A stretch of 64,000 nucleotides of DNA, taken from Gammaproteobacteria bacterium (lineage in GTDB: Bacteria > Pseudomonadota > Gammaproteobacteria > Pseudomonadales > Pseudohongiellaceae). This document shows positions 25,854 through 34,485 of this stretch, one piece after another (the stretch's first letter is position 1; every line of letters begins with the position of its first letter). Below the pieces are notes generated by a model. The model saw only the letters and a list, made by a program, of their open reading frames with translations. It was not told where the DNA came from and did not search any database. A program made the position numbers and the translations under genes. The stretch is from the NCBI GenBank assembly GCA_041395725.1, contig JAWKZW010000001.1, positions 4,160,501 through 4,224,500 of the forward strand, in the 5' to 3' direction.

Positions 25854-28019
25854 ATGAAACCTGCATTTCTACCCACCAGACTGACTCTGGCGATTGGCAT
25901 GGCGAGCGCTATCCTGGCCTGCCAGGCCAGCCTGGTAATGGCCCAGGAGCTGTCAGACCAGCCCGTGACGACCGAAGACTCCACGGTCAGGTATCCAGCC
26001 TCCTATTTCAGCCAGTATCAGACCTACTCGGTCAACGACATGCTGGATCGAATTCCAGGCATTACGGTGGCCAGGGGTGGCGGCGGTCCCAGTGGCGGTC
26101 CTGGCTCAGGTGGTGGACGCGGACTGGGAGCCGGTGGCGATCAGATACTGATTAACGGTCGCAGGATTGCCGGCAAGGACAATGAAGGCGGCAACCAGCT
26201 GTCGCGCATTCCCTCCAACCAGGTCGATTACATTGAAATCATCCGCGGCACTTCCGGAGATCTGGACGTTCGCGGCGGGAATCAGGTGATCAATATCGTG
26301 CTCCTGCAGGCGGAATCAAGCGCCTCCTATGCCTACGAAATCAATATGGACCATCTTCAGGATGGCACCAACCGGCCTGGGATCAAGTTCTCAGTAACCG
26401 GTCAGCGCGGAGACCTGAACTATTTCCTCAGCGCCGAACGGGAACCCCGCTACGAGTTTCGTGACGGTTTTGAAACCAGCTATCGGCCCGACGGCAGCCT
26501 CAACGAGACGGTGGACCGGGACGAAACCCGGGATGCCTGGCCTGTCACCCTGAGCTCGAACGTTGGCTACGAATTCAGTGAGCAGGATGTCGCCAACCTG
26601 AATCTTCAGTGGACCGGCAATGACTTCGATTTCACTGCCGACCGGATTATCACCGATCTGGAATCCGATCCCCCTGCTTCGGTCATAGAGCGCGACGACA
26701 CACCAACCGATGAAAGTTCCTGGGAAGTGGGCGGTGATTACATGCACACTTTCGGCAATGGGAGTCGCTGGAAGACACTGTTCATCGTCAATGAATCGGA
26801 GAACGAAGGTATTCGCAATCGCTTCAAGGTATTGGAAGACCGCGAATACACCGACCTGTATCTGCGCAATTATGCCCGCAACCGCGAACGCATAGTGCGT
26901 TCGTCCTACATTTTCGACCTGTTTGAAAATCAAAGTGTCGAAGCCGGTGTCGAACGGGCCCAGACCATACTGGATACTTCCCTGCAGCTTGGCCTGCTTA
27001 CGTCGGCCGCGGGCCAGCCTCGCTTTGGCGGTTTGACTCCGTTCACCGATGCCAACGGCACTGTCGAGGAAATGCGCTACGAGTATTTCGCCATTCATAA
27101 CTGGCAGATGAACGACCGCATGACCCTGGAAACCACGTTATTGTTCGAGGACAGTGAAATCTCGCAGGAAGGTGATTTCAACAAATCCCGGCAATTCAAT
27201 TTCTTCCGGCCCAAGCTGGATTACCGCTTTGCCATCACTCCCTCGATCCAGCTGCGCGCCAGTATCGAGAAAGATGTGGCCCAGCTCAGCTTTGGTGATT
27301 TCACGGCCAACGTGGACCAGAGCGACGACGAACAGAACGCCTTCGAGGGTAATTCCGATCTGCGCCAGGAGCAGTCCTGGAAGTACGAGACAAACCTGGA
27401 AGTCCGCCTGCCCAACGATGCCGGCGTCATCAACACCAACCTCTACTACCATGACCTGGAAGACCTGATCGACAACATCGATGTATCCACGGAAGATCAG
27501 ATCCTCTCCGCCCGGGGCAATATCGGGGACGGAGAACGCTACGGTGTCAACCTGGACAGCAGCCTGCGACTGGGGTTTTTGAGCCAGCCGGATATGCTGC
27601 TGACCGCCGGCCTGTCCATAGAGGAATCCACTGTCACCGACCCGTTTCTCAACCGGGAACGGGAGCGCTCCATCAGAGGTGGCGCCAGCCGCTACAGCTT
27701 CGGTTTCCGCCATGACCTGCCGGAGCGCAGCATGAACTGGGGCTTCAACTACCGTCGTGAGTTCTACAACGAGTTCATGGTTTACGACATCGACAAGACC
27801 GAACGGTACCCGAAGTTCGGCTCCTATTTCGGCTGGTTTGAAATGCAGCGCTGGGGCGGGCTTATCTATCGCCTGGAAGCTCGCGACAACCGGGACCGCT
27901 GCCGTATCCGTACCCGTTACATCAACGGCACCATCGCAACCGGCGTCATCGATGAGATCGAAGACTCCTGCTCCGACGCAGGGCCAGTGTACGCGATAAA
28001 AATCCGCGGTACTTTCTGA
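25854..28019 (+). CDS. TonB-dependent receptor-like outer membrane protein 1 (glycine-tract family)
   Basis: A 721-residue protein with a signal peptide (residues 1 to about 31, ending VMAQ), an N-terminal plug and a long beta-rich barrel ending in aromatic F (AIKIRGTF). The pre-plug motif STVRYPASYFSQYQTYSVND leads into MLDRIPGI. A glycine tract (about residues 75-96) precedes ILINGRRIAGKDN. RIPSNQVDYIEIIRGTSGDL is the plug element normally called the energy-coupling end. Near the C-terminus two cysteines (CRIRTRYI ... EDSC) are conserved in the paralogues at 28399 and 58372 and may form a disulfide. No classical ETVVVTA TonB box is seen. The substrate is unknown. Confidence 0.82.
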   Translation: MKPAFLPTRLTLAIGMASAILACQASLVMAQELSDQPVTTEDSTVRYPASYFSQYQTYSVNDMLDRIPGITVARGGGGPSGGPGSGGGRGLGAGGDQILINGRRIAGKDNEGGNQLSRIPSNQVDYIEIIRGTSGDLDVRGGNQVINIVLLQAESSASYAYEINMDHLQDGTNRPGIKFSVTGQRGDLNYFLSAEREPRYEFRDGFETSYRPDGSLNETVDRDETRDAWPVTLSSNVGYEFSEQDVANLNLQWTGNDFDFTADRIITDLESDPPASVIERDDTPTDESSWEVGGDYMHTFGNGSRWKTLFIVNESENEGIRNRFKVLEDREYTDLYLRNYARNRERIVRSSYIFDLFENQSVEAGVERAQTILDTSLQLGLLTSAAGQPRFGGLTPFTDANGTVEEMRYEYFAIHNWQMNDRMTLETTLLFEDSEISQEGDFNKSRQFNFFRPKLDYRFAITPSIQLRASIEKDVAQLSFGDFTANVDQSDDEQNAFEGNSDLRQEQSWKYETNLEVRLPNDAGVINTNLYYHDLEDLIDNIDVSTEDQILSARGNIGDGERYGVNLDSSLRLGFLSQPDMLLTAGLSIEESTVTDPFLNRERERSIRGGASRYSFGFRHDLPERSMNWGFNYRREFYNEFMVYDIDKTERYPKFGSYFGWFEMQRWGGLIYRLEARDNRDRCRIRTRYINGTIATGVIDEIEDSCSDAGPVYAIKIRGTF

Positions 28020-28070
28020 GCGTCTGCCTGACAACCTGCTGATCAGCCCATCTCAGCAGCAGGCATAGCC

Positions 28071-28096
28071 TCCTGGCCCGGTCACCCGGGCCAGGA
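28071..28096. terminator. Strong hairpin after receptor 1
   Basis: An 11-bp perfect stem, TCCTGGCCCGG / CCGGGCCAGGA, around loop TCAC. No T tract follows, so it may stabilise the upstream message 3' end or act in rho-aided termination. Confidence 0.5.
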
Positions 28097-28213
28097 AACC
28101 TGGCACATTGCCGCTTTGCTAAACTTTCCAGCCCCGAAAACGATATAGATTTTTATGGCCCGGTTCACAGAATGAACCTGTACGACGCCGTTTTGACATC
28201 GTTCACCCTATTC

Positions 28214-28232
28214 TGACAAAAAGTCACAAAAT
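28214..28232. promoter_or_regulatory. TGAC-N5-GTCA site upstream of receptor 2
   Basis: TGACAAAAAGTCA (28214-28226) is a palindromic motif followed by CAAAAT. The same 13 bases occur upstream of the beta-lactamase gene (49896-49908), and a 17-base stretch differs by one base from the site upstream of receptor 1. Confidence 0.45.
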
Positions 28233-28270
28233 CAAGAGCCGGTCTTTACTATACTGGCTGACTTGCATTA

Positions 28271-28324
28271 AGGAATTTTTGATTAATTACCGCAGAGACC
28301 TGTGGTAATTAATCAGAGGCTCCT
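28271..28324. repeat. Palindromic element R4
   Basis: Right arm at 28302-28324 (ATTAATCAGAGGCTCCT at its end) and an imperfect left arm beginning AGGAATTTTTGATTAATTAC. It sits between the tandem receptor genes, downstream of the shared operator-like site and 75 bases before the receptor 2 start, so it would lie in the leader of that message. Confidence 0.85.
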
Positions 28325-28398
28325 CAAACGGGCGGGAAATCCGAGTCAGCGCCAGACTGACCCCGGCTTGATGAAAAGAATTACAGGAGTCCTTCGTA

Positions 28399-30549
28399 AT
28401 GAGACCACAGCTTACCAATAAGCTGCTTGGGGCAACCGCTCTCAGTCTGGCAATATCTCTGGCAAATCAATCCTTCGCACAGGCACCGGCCGGCGTCGAA
28501 GACGAGCTGGAATCCACCACAGTTTCCTATCCCGCTTCTTATTTCGATGAGTATTCACCGGTTTCCGCCAACGATATGGTGAGTGTTATTCCAGGCGTCA
28601 ACCTGGCCATGGGCGGCGGCGGTGGCAATCGCCGCGGCCTGGGCTCCGGCCAGAATGAAATCCTGATCAACGGCCAACGGGTGACGGGCAAAAGCATGTC
28701 CGGCCGGGATCAGTTGAGCCGCATTCCGGCCGACCAGGTTCAGTCCATCGAGATCATTCGCGGCGCATCGGAAGAACTGGGCGTGCGAAACTCAGGCCAG
28801 ACCCTGAACATTGTGCTGAGAGACGCCCAGTCCCGGCGCAGCGTCAATACCGAACTAAACATGAGCCGTTACCGGGATGCCACGCTCGCTCCCGGTGGTC
28901 AACTGTCGGTTACCGGGCAGACCGGCGATTTAAGCTACCTGGTCAGTGCCGAGGCAGAACCTCGTTACCAGAACCGCCTTACCAACGAGGTCAGCTACGA
29001 CCCCGACTACAACCTGCTTGAAACCCGCGACGAGGTGCGCATTCAGGAGCGCACCGATGTTAATTTCAACAGCGCCTTCAGCTACCAGTTCAGCAAGGAT
29101 CTGGTGCAATTGAACGCCAGCTACGGAACCCGTAACCCACCCACAGACACAGAGCGGACGATTACCGATTACAGCGGTGCTGTGCCACTGAGCCGACTGG
29201 AACGGGAGCAGAACAGCTTCGATCGATACGAGTGGGAGCTCGGCGGGGACTGGGAGCACAGCTTTGACAATGGCAGCAGGTATCGCATGCTGTTCGTGGT
29301 TAACGACCGGCAGGGGGAAGGGATTCGGGAGCGTTTTCAGATTGATGCAGAGGGGGAGGCCGAGAAGAATCTCTACCTCTACAATCTGGGCCGGGATCGG
29401 GAGCGCATCACCCGCAATTCTTACATTTTCAATCCATTGCAGGACCACGGCGTGGAAGTTGGTATCGAGGCCGCCCAGACCATCCGCAACAATGGCCTGC
29501 GCCTTGGGGTGGCGGGATCCGGAACCGCTTCTGAGGCGGTCGGCGGTCTGGTACCGGTGACTATCAATAACGCCTTTTCCGAAATCGAGGAGATGCGCTA
29601 CGAGACATTTGCCATTCACAACTGGCAGTTGAATGAGCGGATGACCCTGGAAAGCACCCTGATCCTGGAACAGTCGGAAATTACCCAGACAGGTGATGTC
29701 CTCAACCAGCGTGATTTCCAGTTCATCCGGCCGAAGGTGGACTACCGCTTCAATCTTACCGACACCATTCAATTGCGCGCATCGGTTGAAAAAGATGTCT
29801 CACAGCTGAGCTTCTCGGACTTCAGCGCTACAATCGACAACAATGACGAAGACAAGAACACTGAAGCCGGCAACCCCGATATCGTGCAGGAACAGTCCTG
29901 GGTCTACCGCATGGGGTTTGAGTACCGCCTGCCGGAAAATATCGGCGTGCTCAGTTCCAATTTCTTCTACCGTGACATTGAGGATGTTATCGACCGGATC
30001 GATGTGACGACCAACCCGGATACCCCAATATCCGCGCGCGGCAATATTGGCGATGGTGAACGGTGGGGAGTCAGACTGGATGCCAGTTCGCGGCTTGGTT
30101 TTATCGGCCTGCCCGATGCGCTGGTCACCGCCAATCTGAATCTGCAGGACTCCCGGGTCATGGATCCCTTCCTCGGCATCGAGCGCCGCACTGCCAATAA
30201 CGGTCGCGGCTGGGGTAACCTGGGCTTTCGCCACGACCTGACAGCCTGGAACATGAACTACGGAATGAACTATTCGAACCAGATCAACGGCGGCTCAGGC
30301 CGCACCACCATTGACGTTGACGATATCGAAATAGAGGAACGCGAACCCTTCCTGGCCCTGTTCATCGAAAAGCGGGCCTTCGGGGGTACCACGATCAGGC
30401 TGGAAGCACAGAACGCGCTGGACAGCGTTTTCTGTCGGGACCGGATCCGTTACCTGGGCGCAACAGCTGACGGTGTCGTGGAGGAGATCGAAAATACCTG
30501 CAATGGTGAGGGCCGTCAGTTTGCATTGAAAGTGCGCCGCACCTTCTAA
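28399..30549 (+). CDS. TonB-dependent receptor-like outer membrane protein 2 (glycine-tract family)
   Basis: A 716-residue paralogue of the preceding gene, with signal peptide (to SFAQ), pre-plug motif TVSYPASYFDEYSPVSANDM, a shorter glycine tract (about residues 71-84), then ILINGQRVTGKSM and RIPADQVQSIEIIRGASEEL. The barrel ends ALKVRRTF. The C-terminal cysteine pair is kept (VFCRDRIRYL ... ENTC). AGGAG lies 8 bases before the ATG. The tandem position suggests duplication, but the proteins have diverged widely, so they likely bind different ligands. Expected role: uptake of a bulky substrate across the outer membrane, or binding without transport. Confidence 0.82.
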   Translation: MRPQLTNKLLGATALSLAISLANQSFAQAPAGVEDELESTTVSYPASYFDEYSPVSANDMVSVIPGVNLAMGGGGGNRRGLGSGQNEILINGQRVTGKSMSGRDQLSRIPADQVQSIEIIRGASEELGVRNSGQTLNIVLRDAQSRRSVNTELNMSRYRDATLAPGGQLSVTGQTGDLSYLVSAEAEPRYQNRLTNEVSYDPDYNLLETRDEVRIQERTDVNFNSAFSYQFSKDLVQLNASYGTRNPPTDTERTITDYSGAVPLSRLEREQNSFDRYEWELGGDWEHSFDNGSRYRMLFVVNDRQGEGIRERFQIDAEGEAEKNLYLYNLGRDRERITRNSYIFNPLQDHGVEVGIEAAQTIRNNGLRLGVAGSGTASEAVGGLVPVTINNAFSEIEEMRYETFAIHNWQLNERMTLESTLILEQSEITQTGDVLNQRDFQFIRPKVDYRFNLTDTIQLRASVEKDVSQLSFSDFSATIDNNDEDKNTEAGNPDIVQEQSWVYRMGFEYRLPENIGVLSSNFFYRDIEDVIDRIDVTTNPDTPISARGNIGDGERWGVRLDASSRLGFIGLPDALVTANLNLQDSRVMDPFLGIERRTANNGRGWGNLGFRHDLTAWNMNYGMNYSNQINGGSGRTTIDVDDIEIEEREPFLALFIEKRAFGGTTIRLEAQNALDSVFCRDRIRYLGATADGVVEEIENTCNGEGRQFALKVRRTF

Positions 30550-30576
30550 CCAGGGCGCTGACTCAGGTTGCTGAGC

Positions 30577-30608
30577 TCCCCGCGCGTTTAAATAAGTGCG
30601 GGGGTTTT
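30577..30608 (+). terminator. Terminator after receptor 2
   Basis: Stem CCCCGC / GCGGGG with a 14-base loop followed by TTTT. It lies 28 bases after the receptor 2 stop and just before the convergent methyltransferase gene. Confidence 0.55.
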
Positions 30609-30622
30609 CGGCTGTCAGGCTG

Positions 30623-31348
30623 CTATTCCACCTTGGTGAATATCATCATGTGCTGCCAGGGTAGAAAATCCAGGGTCTCAGTCCATTCAAGATTGAATAC
30701 CAGCATTTCCTTGACCACCTGTTCTTCGGTCATCTTATGGAGTGGGCGTATTGGCACCCTGGGATCTTCAGCCCGGTATTCCAGCAGAAAAACCCTGCCA
30801 CCCGGCCTAAGCGCCTGGTAGATGCCCCTGATCATTTCGTAGGGATGGGAGAACTCGTGATAGGCATCCACCATAATTGCCGCGTCAATGGAGTTCGGCG
30901 GCAGGTTGGGGTCGTCGATCTGACCCAGCACACCTTCGATGTTACTGACCCCTTCTGCTGCCTGACGTTGCTCGAGCAGGGTGAGCATCTCTGGCTGAAT
31001 ATCGACTGCCAGCACCTTACCCTCGGGAACCTGGCGCGCGATTCGAAACGAAAAATAGCCGGTGCCTGCGCCGATGTCGGCAACCACATGATCAGGCTCC
31101 AACCCCATATTCGCCACCACCTGATCGGGCTGCTCCTGCTGGATTCGTTCGGGTCTCTCCAGCCAGTCCGCTCCCTGGTGCCCCATGACACGGGAAATCT
31201 CGCGGCCCTGGTAAAACTTGCCGATCCCGTCCTGGCTCCTGGCCGCGTTGTAGACATAACCGGGCCCATCCTGGGCAAGCGCCATAGCCATAGGTAATGA
31301 AAAAGCGGCTAGCAACAACAAAGATCGAACAGCGGAACGCGGGTTCAT
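30623..31348 (-). CDS. Class I SAM-dependent methyltransferase with signal peptide
   Basis: The start at 31348 (241 residues) gives a convincing signal peptide, VRSLLLLAAFSLPMAMALAQ; an ATG at 31396 adds 16 residues before it. The SAM-binding glycine motif is VVADIGAGTGYFSFRIA, followed by VLAVDIQPEML and the acidic/Pro region NSIDAAIMVDAYHEF. The fold is that of small-molecule methyltransferases such as UbiE-like enzymes. Export is odd because SAM is cytosolic; similar exported methyltransferase-like proteins occur in other bacteria, but no function is known to me. It is convergent with receptor 2. Confidence 0.8.
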   Translation of the reverse strand: MNPRSAVRSLLLLAAFSLPMAMALAQDGPGYVYNAARSQDGIGKFYQGREISRVMGHQGADWLERPERIQQEQPDQVVANMGLEPDHVVADIGAGTGYFSFRIARQVPEGKVLAVDIQPEMLTLLEQRQAAEGVSNIEGVLGQIDDPNLPPNSIDAAIMVDAYHEFSHPYEMIRGIYQALRPGGRVFLLEYRAEDPRVPIRPLHKMTEEQVVKEMLVFNLEWTETLDFLPWQHMMIFTKVE

Positions 31349-31539
31349 GGCATCACCTGAAAGCAGCGGGTCTGGCTGAGCACCAGAGACAGGCATAGCC
31401 TGCCGGGGAACGACCAGATCCGGTGTGGGGAGGTTAGAGACTGCTGATTATTGCAGAGAGTGAGAGATTTGCAACCAAGACAAGCTGTTGCAGGACTGTA
31501 ATGACGATAATTCAGGTAACGTTGATCGCATTCGTAACG

Positions 31540-31845
31540 CTAGAGCAGCCGCAGCAGCCGGTAGCCGTTACCCTTGCACTTTGGACAGGGCTCCTGTTTA
31601 ACTGTTACCCCACGCCCGTCGCAGCCGTCACAGATATCTTTATAGGGCTGCTTCAGAATGGCCTGTAATTCTTTCATCACCTGGGGATGCACCCCTTTGT
31701 CTACTATCGCGTTCATGTCAGGAATTCCAGTGAATCTTGTTCTGCCAAACATCCCGCGAACGCTCACTTCACGGGACTTGATGAGAGGTCCGTAGTATGA
31801 AGAATCCCGTTGCCAGGCAGCGTTAACCAGGTCACAAATCACCAA
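31540..31845 (-). CDS. Small protein with DnaJ-type CxxCxGxG repeats
   Basis: A 101-residue protein whose C-terminus has two zinc-binding repeats, CDGCDGRG and CPKCKGNG, as in the cysteine-rich domain of DnaJ but without a J domain. The N-terminal 60 residues (VSVRGMFGRTRFTGIPDMNA) are not recognised. It could be a zinc-dependent chaperone-like or nucleic-acid-binding protein; this is inference only. No neighbour on the same strand is close. Confidence 0.6.
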   Translation of the reverse strand: MVICDLVNAAWQRDSSYYGPLIKSREVSVRGMFGRTRFTGIPDMNAIVDKGVHPQVMKELQAILKQPYKDICDGCDGRGVTVKQEPCPKCKGNGYRLLRLL

Positions 31846-32012
31846 AAAACCAATACGCGGGCGGCCGCGTCGAAGCCCGCGCCTGCCACCCTCAGTGTGC
31901 TAGAATCCGGTGTTGTTTTAATCACTTACCATATCGATTCAGGATTGGGTGGCCCTCTCCGTCAGCGGTGACTGCCCGGGCTTGACGGCAACTTACCGGA
32001 GAACAGAAACAC

Positions 32013-33197
32013 ATGAGTAAAGTATTGGAGGGGATCCGGGTCCTTGACTTTGGCCGCTATATTGCAGGCCCGTTCTGCGCCACGCTGCTGGGTGATATGG
32101 GTGCCGAAGTCATCCGGGTGGAGAAAGTCGACGGCAGCGAAGACCGCTTTCTGTCGCCGGTCTCAGAGCAGGGAGACGGTGCGCTTTTCATGCAGATGGG
32201 CCGCAACAAACTGGGTCTCACCCTGAACCCGATGAAACCGGAGGGTCGGGAAATCGTCCGGAAGCTGGTGGCCACAGCAGACGTGGTTGTCGCCAACCTG
32301 CCCCCCGATACCCTCCAGGCGATGGGGCTGGACTACGCGAGTCTGTGTGCAACCAAGCCCGATATCATCCTGACCATGATCTCCGCCTTTGGCACCGGAG
32401 GCCCCTACCAGAACCGGGTTGGCTTCGACGGCCTCGGCCAGGCCATGTCCGGCAACATGTACCTGTCCGGCACCAGCGACCAGCCGGTCAAGGCCTATGC
32501 CCCCTATATAGACTTCGGCACCGCCAGCCTCAGCGCCTTCGGCACCCTGGCAGCACTTTACCAGCGACAGAAAACCGGCCAGGGCCAGATTGTGGAGGGG
32601 TCTCTGTTCAATACCGCTCTCACTATGATGAATGGCACCCTGATTGAGCAGGCCATCATCAAGCGCAACCGGGTCGCCACCCTGAATCGTTCACAAACCT
32701 CCGCCCCGGCGGACACATTTAAAACCCTGGATGGCTGGGTCCTGGTGCAGTCGGTAGGAGGGCCACTGTTCAAACGCTGGGTGGAATTGATCGGCGAACC
32801 TCACTGGCTGGACGATCCCCGTTTCCAGACTGATATCAGCCGCGGCGATCATGGCGCCCTGATCAGCGAGAGATTGGCTGCCTGGTGCGCCGAGCGCACT
32901 TCCGCTGAAGTGCTGGAGGCTATGGAGCAGGCACGGATACCGGCCGGACCGGTACTGTCACCGCAGCAGGTGCTGGAAGACCCCCATGTCGCCGCCAAGG
33001 ACTTGCTCAAGAACACCGAATTTCCCGGTGCCGCCCATCCCGCACCGATCATGCAGACACCAGTGGAATTGTCCGACACGCCTGGCGAAGTTCGTCACAG
33101 GGCTCCCCTGCTTGGCGAACACACCGACCGCATCATGCAGGAACTGGGCTACAGCGATGAAGCTATCGCAGAGCTGCGCAGCAAACGTGTGATTTAG
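32013..33197 (+). CDS. CaiB/BaiF family CoA transferase
   Basis: A 394-residue class III CoA transferase that moves CoA between carboxylic acids. The N-terminus GIRVLDFGRYIAGPFCATLL and GAEVIRVEKVDG are the family signature. The catalytic Asp is probably in APYIDFGTASLSAFG near residue 170. C-terminal RIPAGPVLSPQQVLEDPHV is also typical. The acyl substrate cannot be told: formyl-CoA, carnitine and methylacyl-CoA enzymes all share this fold. The gene stands alone; its TAG stop abuts repeat R5. Confidence 0.88.
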   Translation: MSKVLEGIRVLDFGRYIAGPFCATLLGDMGAEVIRVEKVDGSEDRFLSPVSEQGDGALFMQMGRNKLGLTLNPMKPEGREIVRKLVATADVVVANLPPDTLQAMGLDYASLCATKPDIILTMISAFGTGGPYQNRVGFDGLGQAMSGNMYLSGTSDQPVKAYAPYIDFGTASLSAFGTLAALYQRQKTGQGQIVEGSLFNTALTMMNGTLIEQAIIKRNRVATLNRSQTSAPADTFKTLDGWVLVQSVGGPLFKRWVELIGEPHWLDDPRFQTDISRGDHGALISERLAAWCAERTSAEVLEAMEQARIPAGPVLSPQQVLEDPHVAAKDLLKNTEFPGAAHPAPIMQTPVELSDTPGEVRHRAPLLGEHTDRIMQELGYSDEAIAELRSKRVI

Positions 33198-33260
33198 GGA
33201 ACCTCCGATCAGTTACGGCAATGGCCTGCGGTAGTTAACAGACTGCTGATCAGCGGTTCC
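33197..33260. repeat. Palindromic element R5 (diverged)
   Basis: Starts at the last base of the CoA transferase stop with GGGAACCTCCGATCAGTTAC and ends GCTGATCAGCGGTTCC. The inner part contains TTAACAGACTGCT, a string also present in element R9. It has drifted from the R1 consensus but keeps inverted ends. Confidence 0.65.
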
Positions 33261-33348
33261 TGAGGCTTTCAATCGGGCCAGCCAGGCGTGTATAGTTCTA
33301 ACAGAATAAGGTTTTGAGAAAAACGTTCTTACACCCAAGGAGGGATCC

Positions 33349-34479
33349 ATGAAAAATAAATCAACCTTGCTGATAAGCTTACTGCTGGCCAGCTTTCCCC
33401 TGTTCGCACAGGAACAAGTCCTTACCATCGACCACTATGTACCGGTATTCTCCTGGGCTCCGGCCATGCAGGGAGAGCAGGCGCAGATCTATGTGCGGGA
33501 ACGCACGCTGCCGAGCACCCTGGCACGCAGCAAAGATCTGAGCGGGCAGATCGTACTGTTCATTCACGGCGCGGGAACTCCCGCCGAAGTGGCATTTGAC
33601 CCGCCCCACGAGGGCTTCAGCTGGATGGGTTATCTGGCGCAGGCGGGATTTGATACGTTTGCCATGGACACTACCGGTTACGGCCGTTCGACCCGTCCCT
33701 CTGTCATGAACGATATCTGTAACCTGTCACCCACGCAGCAGCAGGATTTTGTTCCGACCACCCTCTCCCAGCCCTGTGAGCCCAGCTACGCCTATGCCGC
33801 CACTACCATCGAATCGGACTGGCACGACATCAACGCTGTCGTGGAATACCTGTTGGCAAGCCGCAATGTGGACAGTATCCATCTGGTAGCCTGGTCTCTG
33901 GGAGGCCCGCGAGCGGCAGGCTATACCGCCCTGTACCCCGACAAGGTTGAGCGCCTGGTATTGCTGGCGCCGGCCTACAACAGGAACCGCGCGGCCCGGC
34001 GCCCTGCTGCTATTCCTGTACCCGGAGCGGCCTTTACCAAGCAATCCCGACAGGACTTTGTCACCAATTGGGACCGCCAGGTAGGCTGCAGCAATCAGTA
34101 TCAGCAATCCGTCAGCGACGCGGTGTGGACAGCCATGCTGGATTCCGACCCGATTGGCGCCACCTGGGGAAAGGGTGTCAGACGCGCACCACGCACCAGC
34201 ACCTGGGGGTGGGGACCGGCCGAAGTTGCTGCCACCCACAACCCGATGCTGCTGGTGGCCGGCATTCACGACCGACAGATTCCGGCCAGCCTGGTCACAC
34301 AACTGTATGAAGACCTGGGTGCAAGCGAAAAGGTACTATTGGACCTGGGCTGCGCCTCCCATAACGCCATGTGGGAGAGCAATGCCGAAATTCTTTTCGA
34401 TGCCTCTCTGCAATGGCTGCGCGACGGTCAGGTTGACGGTGTCAGCAGCGGTATTCTTAGCAAGGGCTATTACGAATAA
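33349..34479 (+). CDS. Exported alpha/beta hydrolase
   Basis: A 376-residue protein with a signal peptide (STLLISLLLASFPLFAQ). The oxyanion region is IVLFIHGAGTPAEVAFD; the nucleophile elbow is LVAWSLGGPRAAGYTA (Ser in WSLGG); Asp is in AGIHDRQIP and His in LGCASHNAMWE. A strong ribosome site, AAGGAGGGA, precedes the ATG. It probably acts on esters or amides in the periplasm; the substrate is unknown. Convergent with rimO, stops 6 bases apart. Confidence 0.85.
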   Translation: MKNKSTLLISLLLASFPLFAQEQVLTIDHYVPVFSWAPAMQGEQAQIYVRERTLPSTLARSKDLSGQIVLFIHGAGTPAEVAFDPPHEGFSWMGYLAQAGFDTFAMDTTGYGRSTRPSVMNDICNLSPTQQQDFVPTTLSQPCEPSYAYAATTIESDWHDINAVVEYLLASRNVDSIHLVAWSLGGPRAAGYTALYPDKVERLVLLAPAYNRNRAARRPAAIPVPGAAFTKQSRQDFVTNWDRQVGCSNQYQQSVSDAVWTAMLDSDPIGATWGKGVRRAPRTSTWGWGPAEVAATHNPMLLVAGIHDRQIPASLVTQLYEDLGASEKVLLDLGCASHNAMWESNAEILFDASLQWLRDGQVDGVSSGILSKGYYE

Positions 34480-34485
34480 TCGGTT

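Noticed and set aside
26391..28034. Open frames of 235 and 298 codons antisense to receptor 1
   Set aside because: Hydrophobic low-information products opposite a well supported gene; no ribosome site or family motif.
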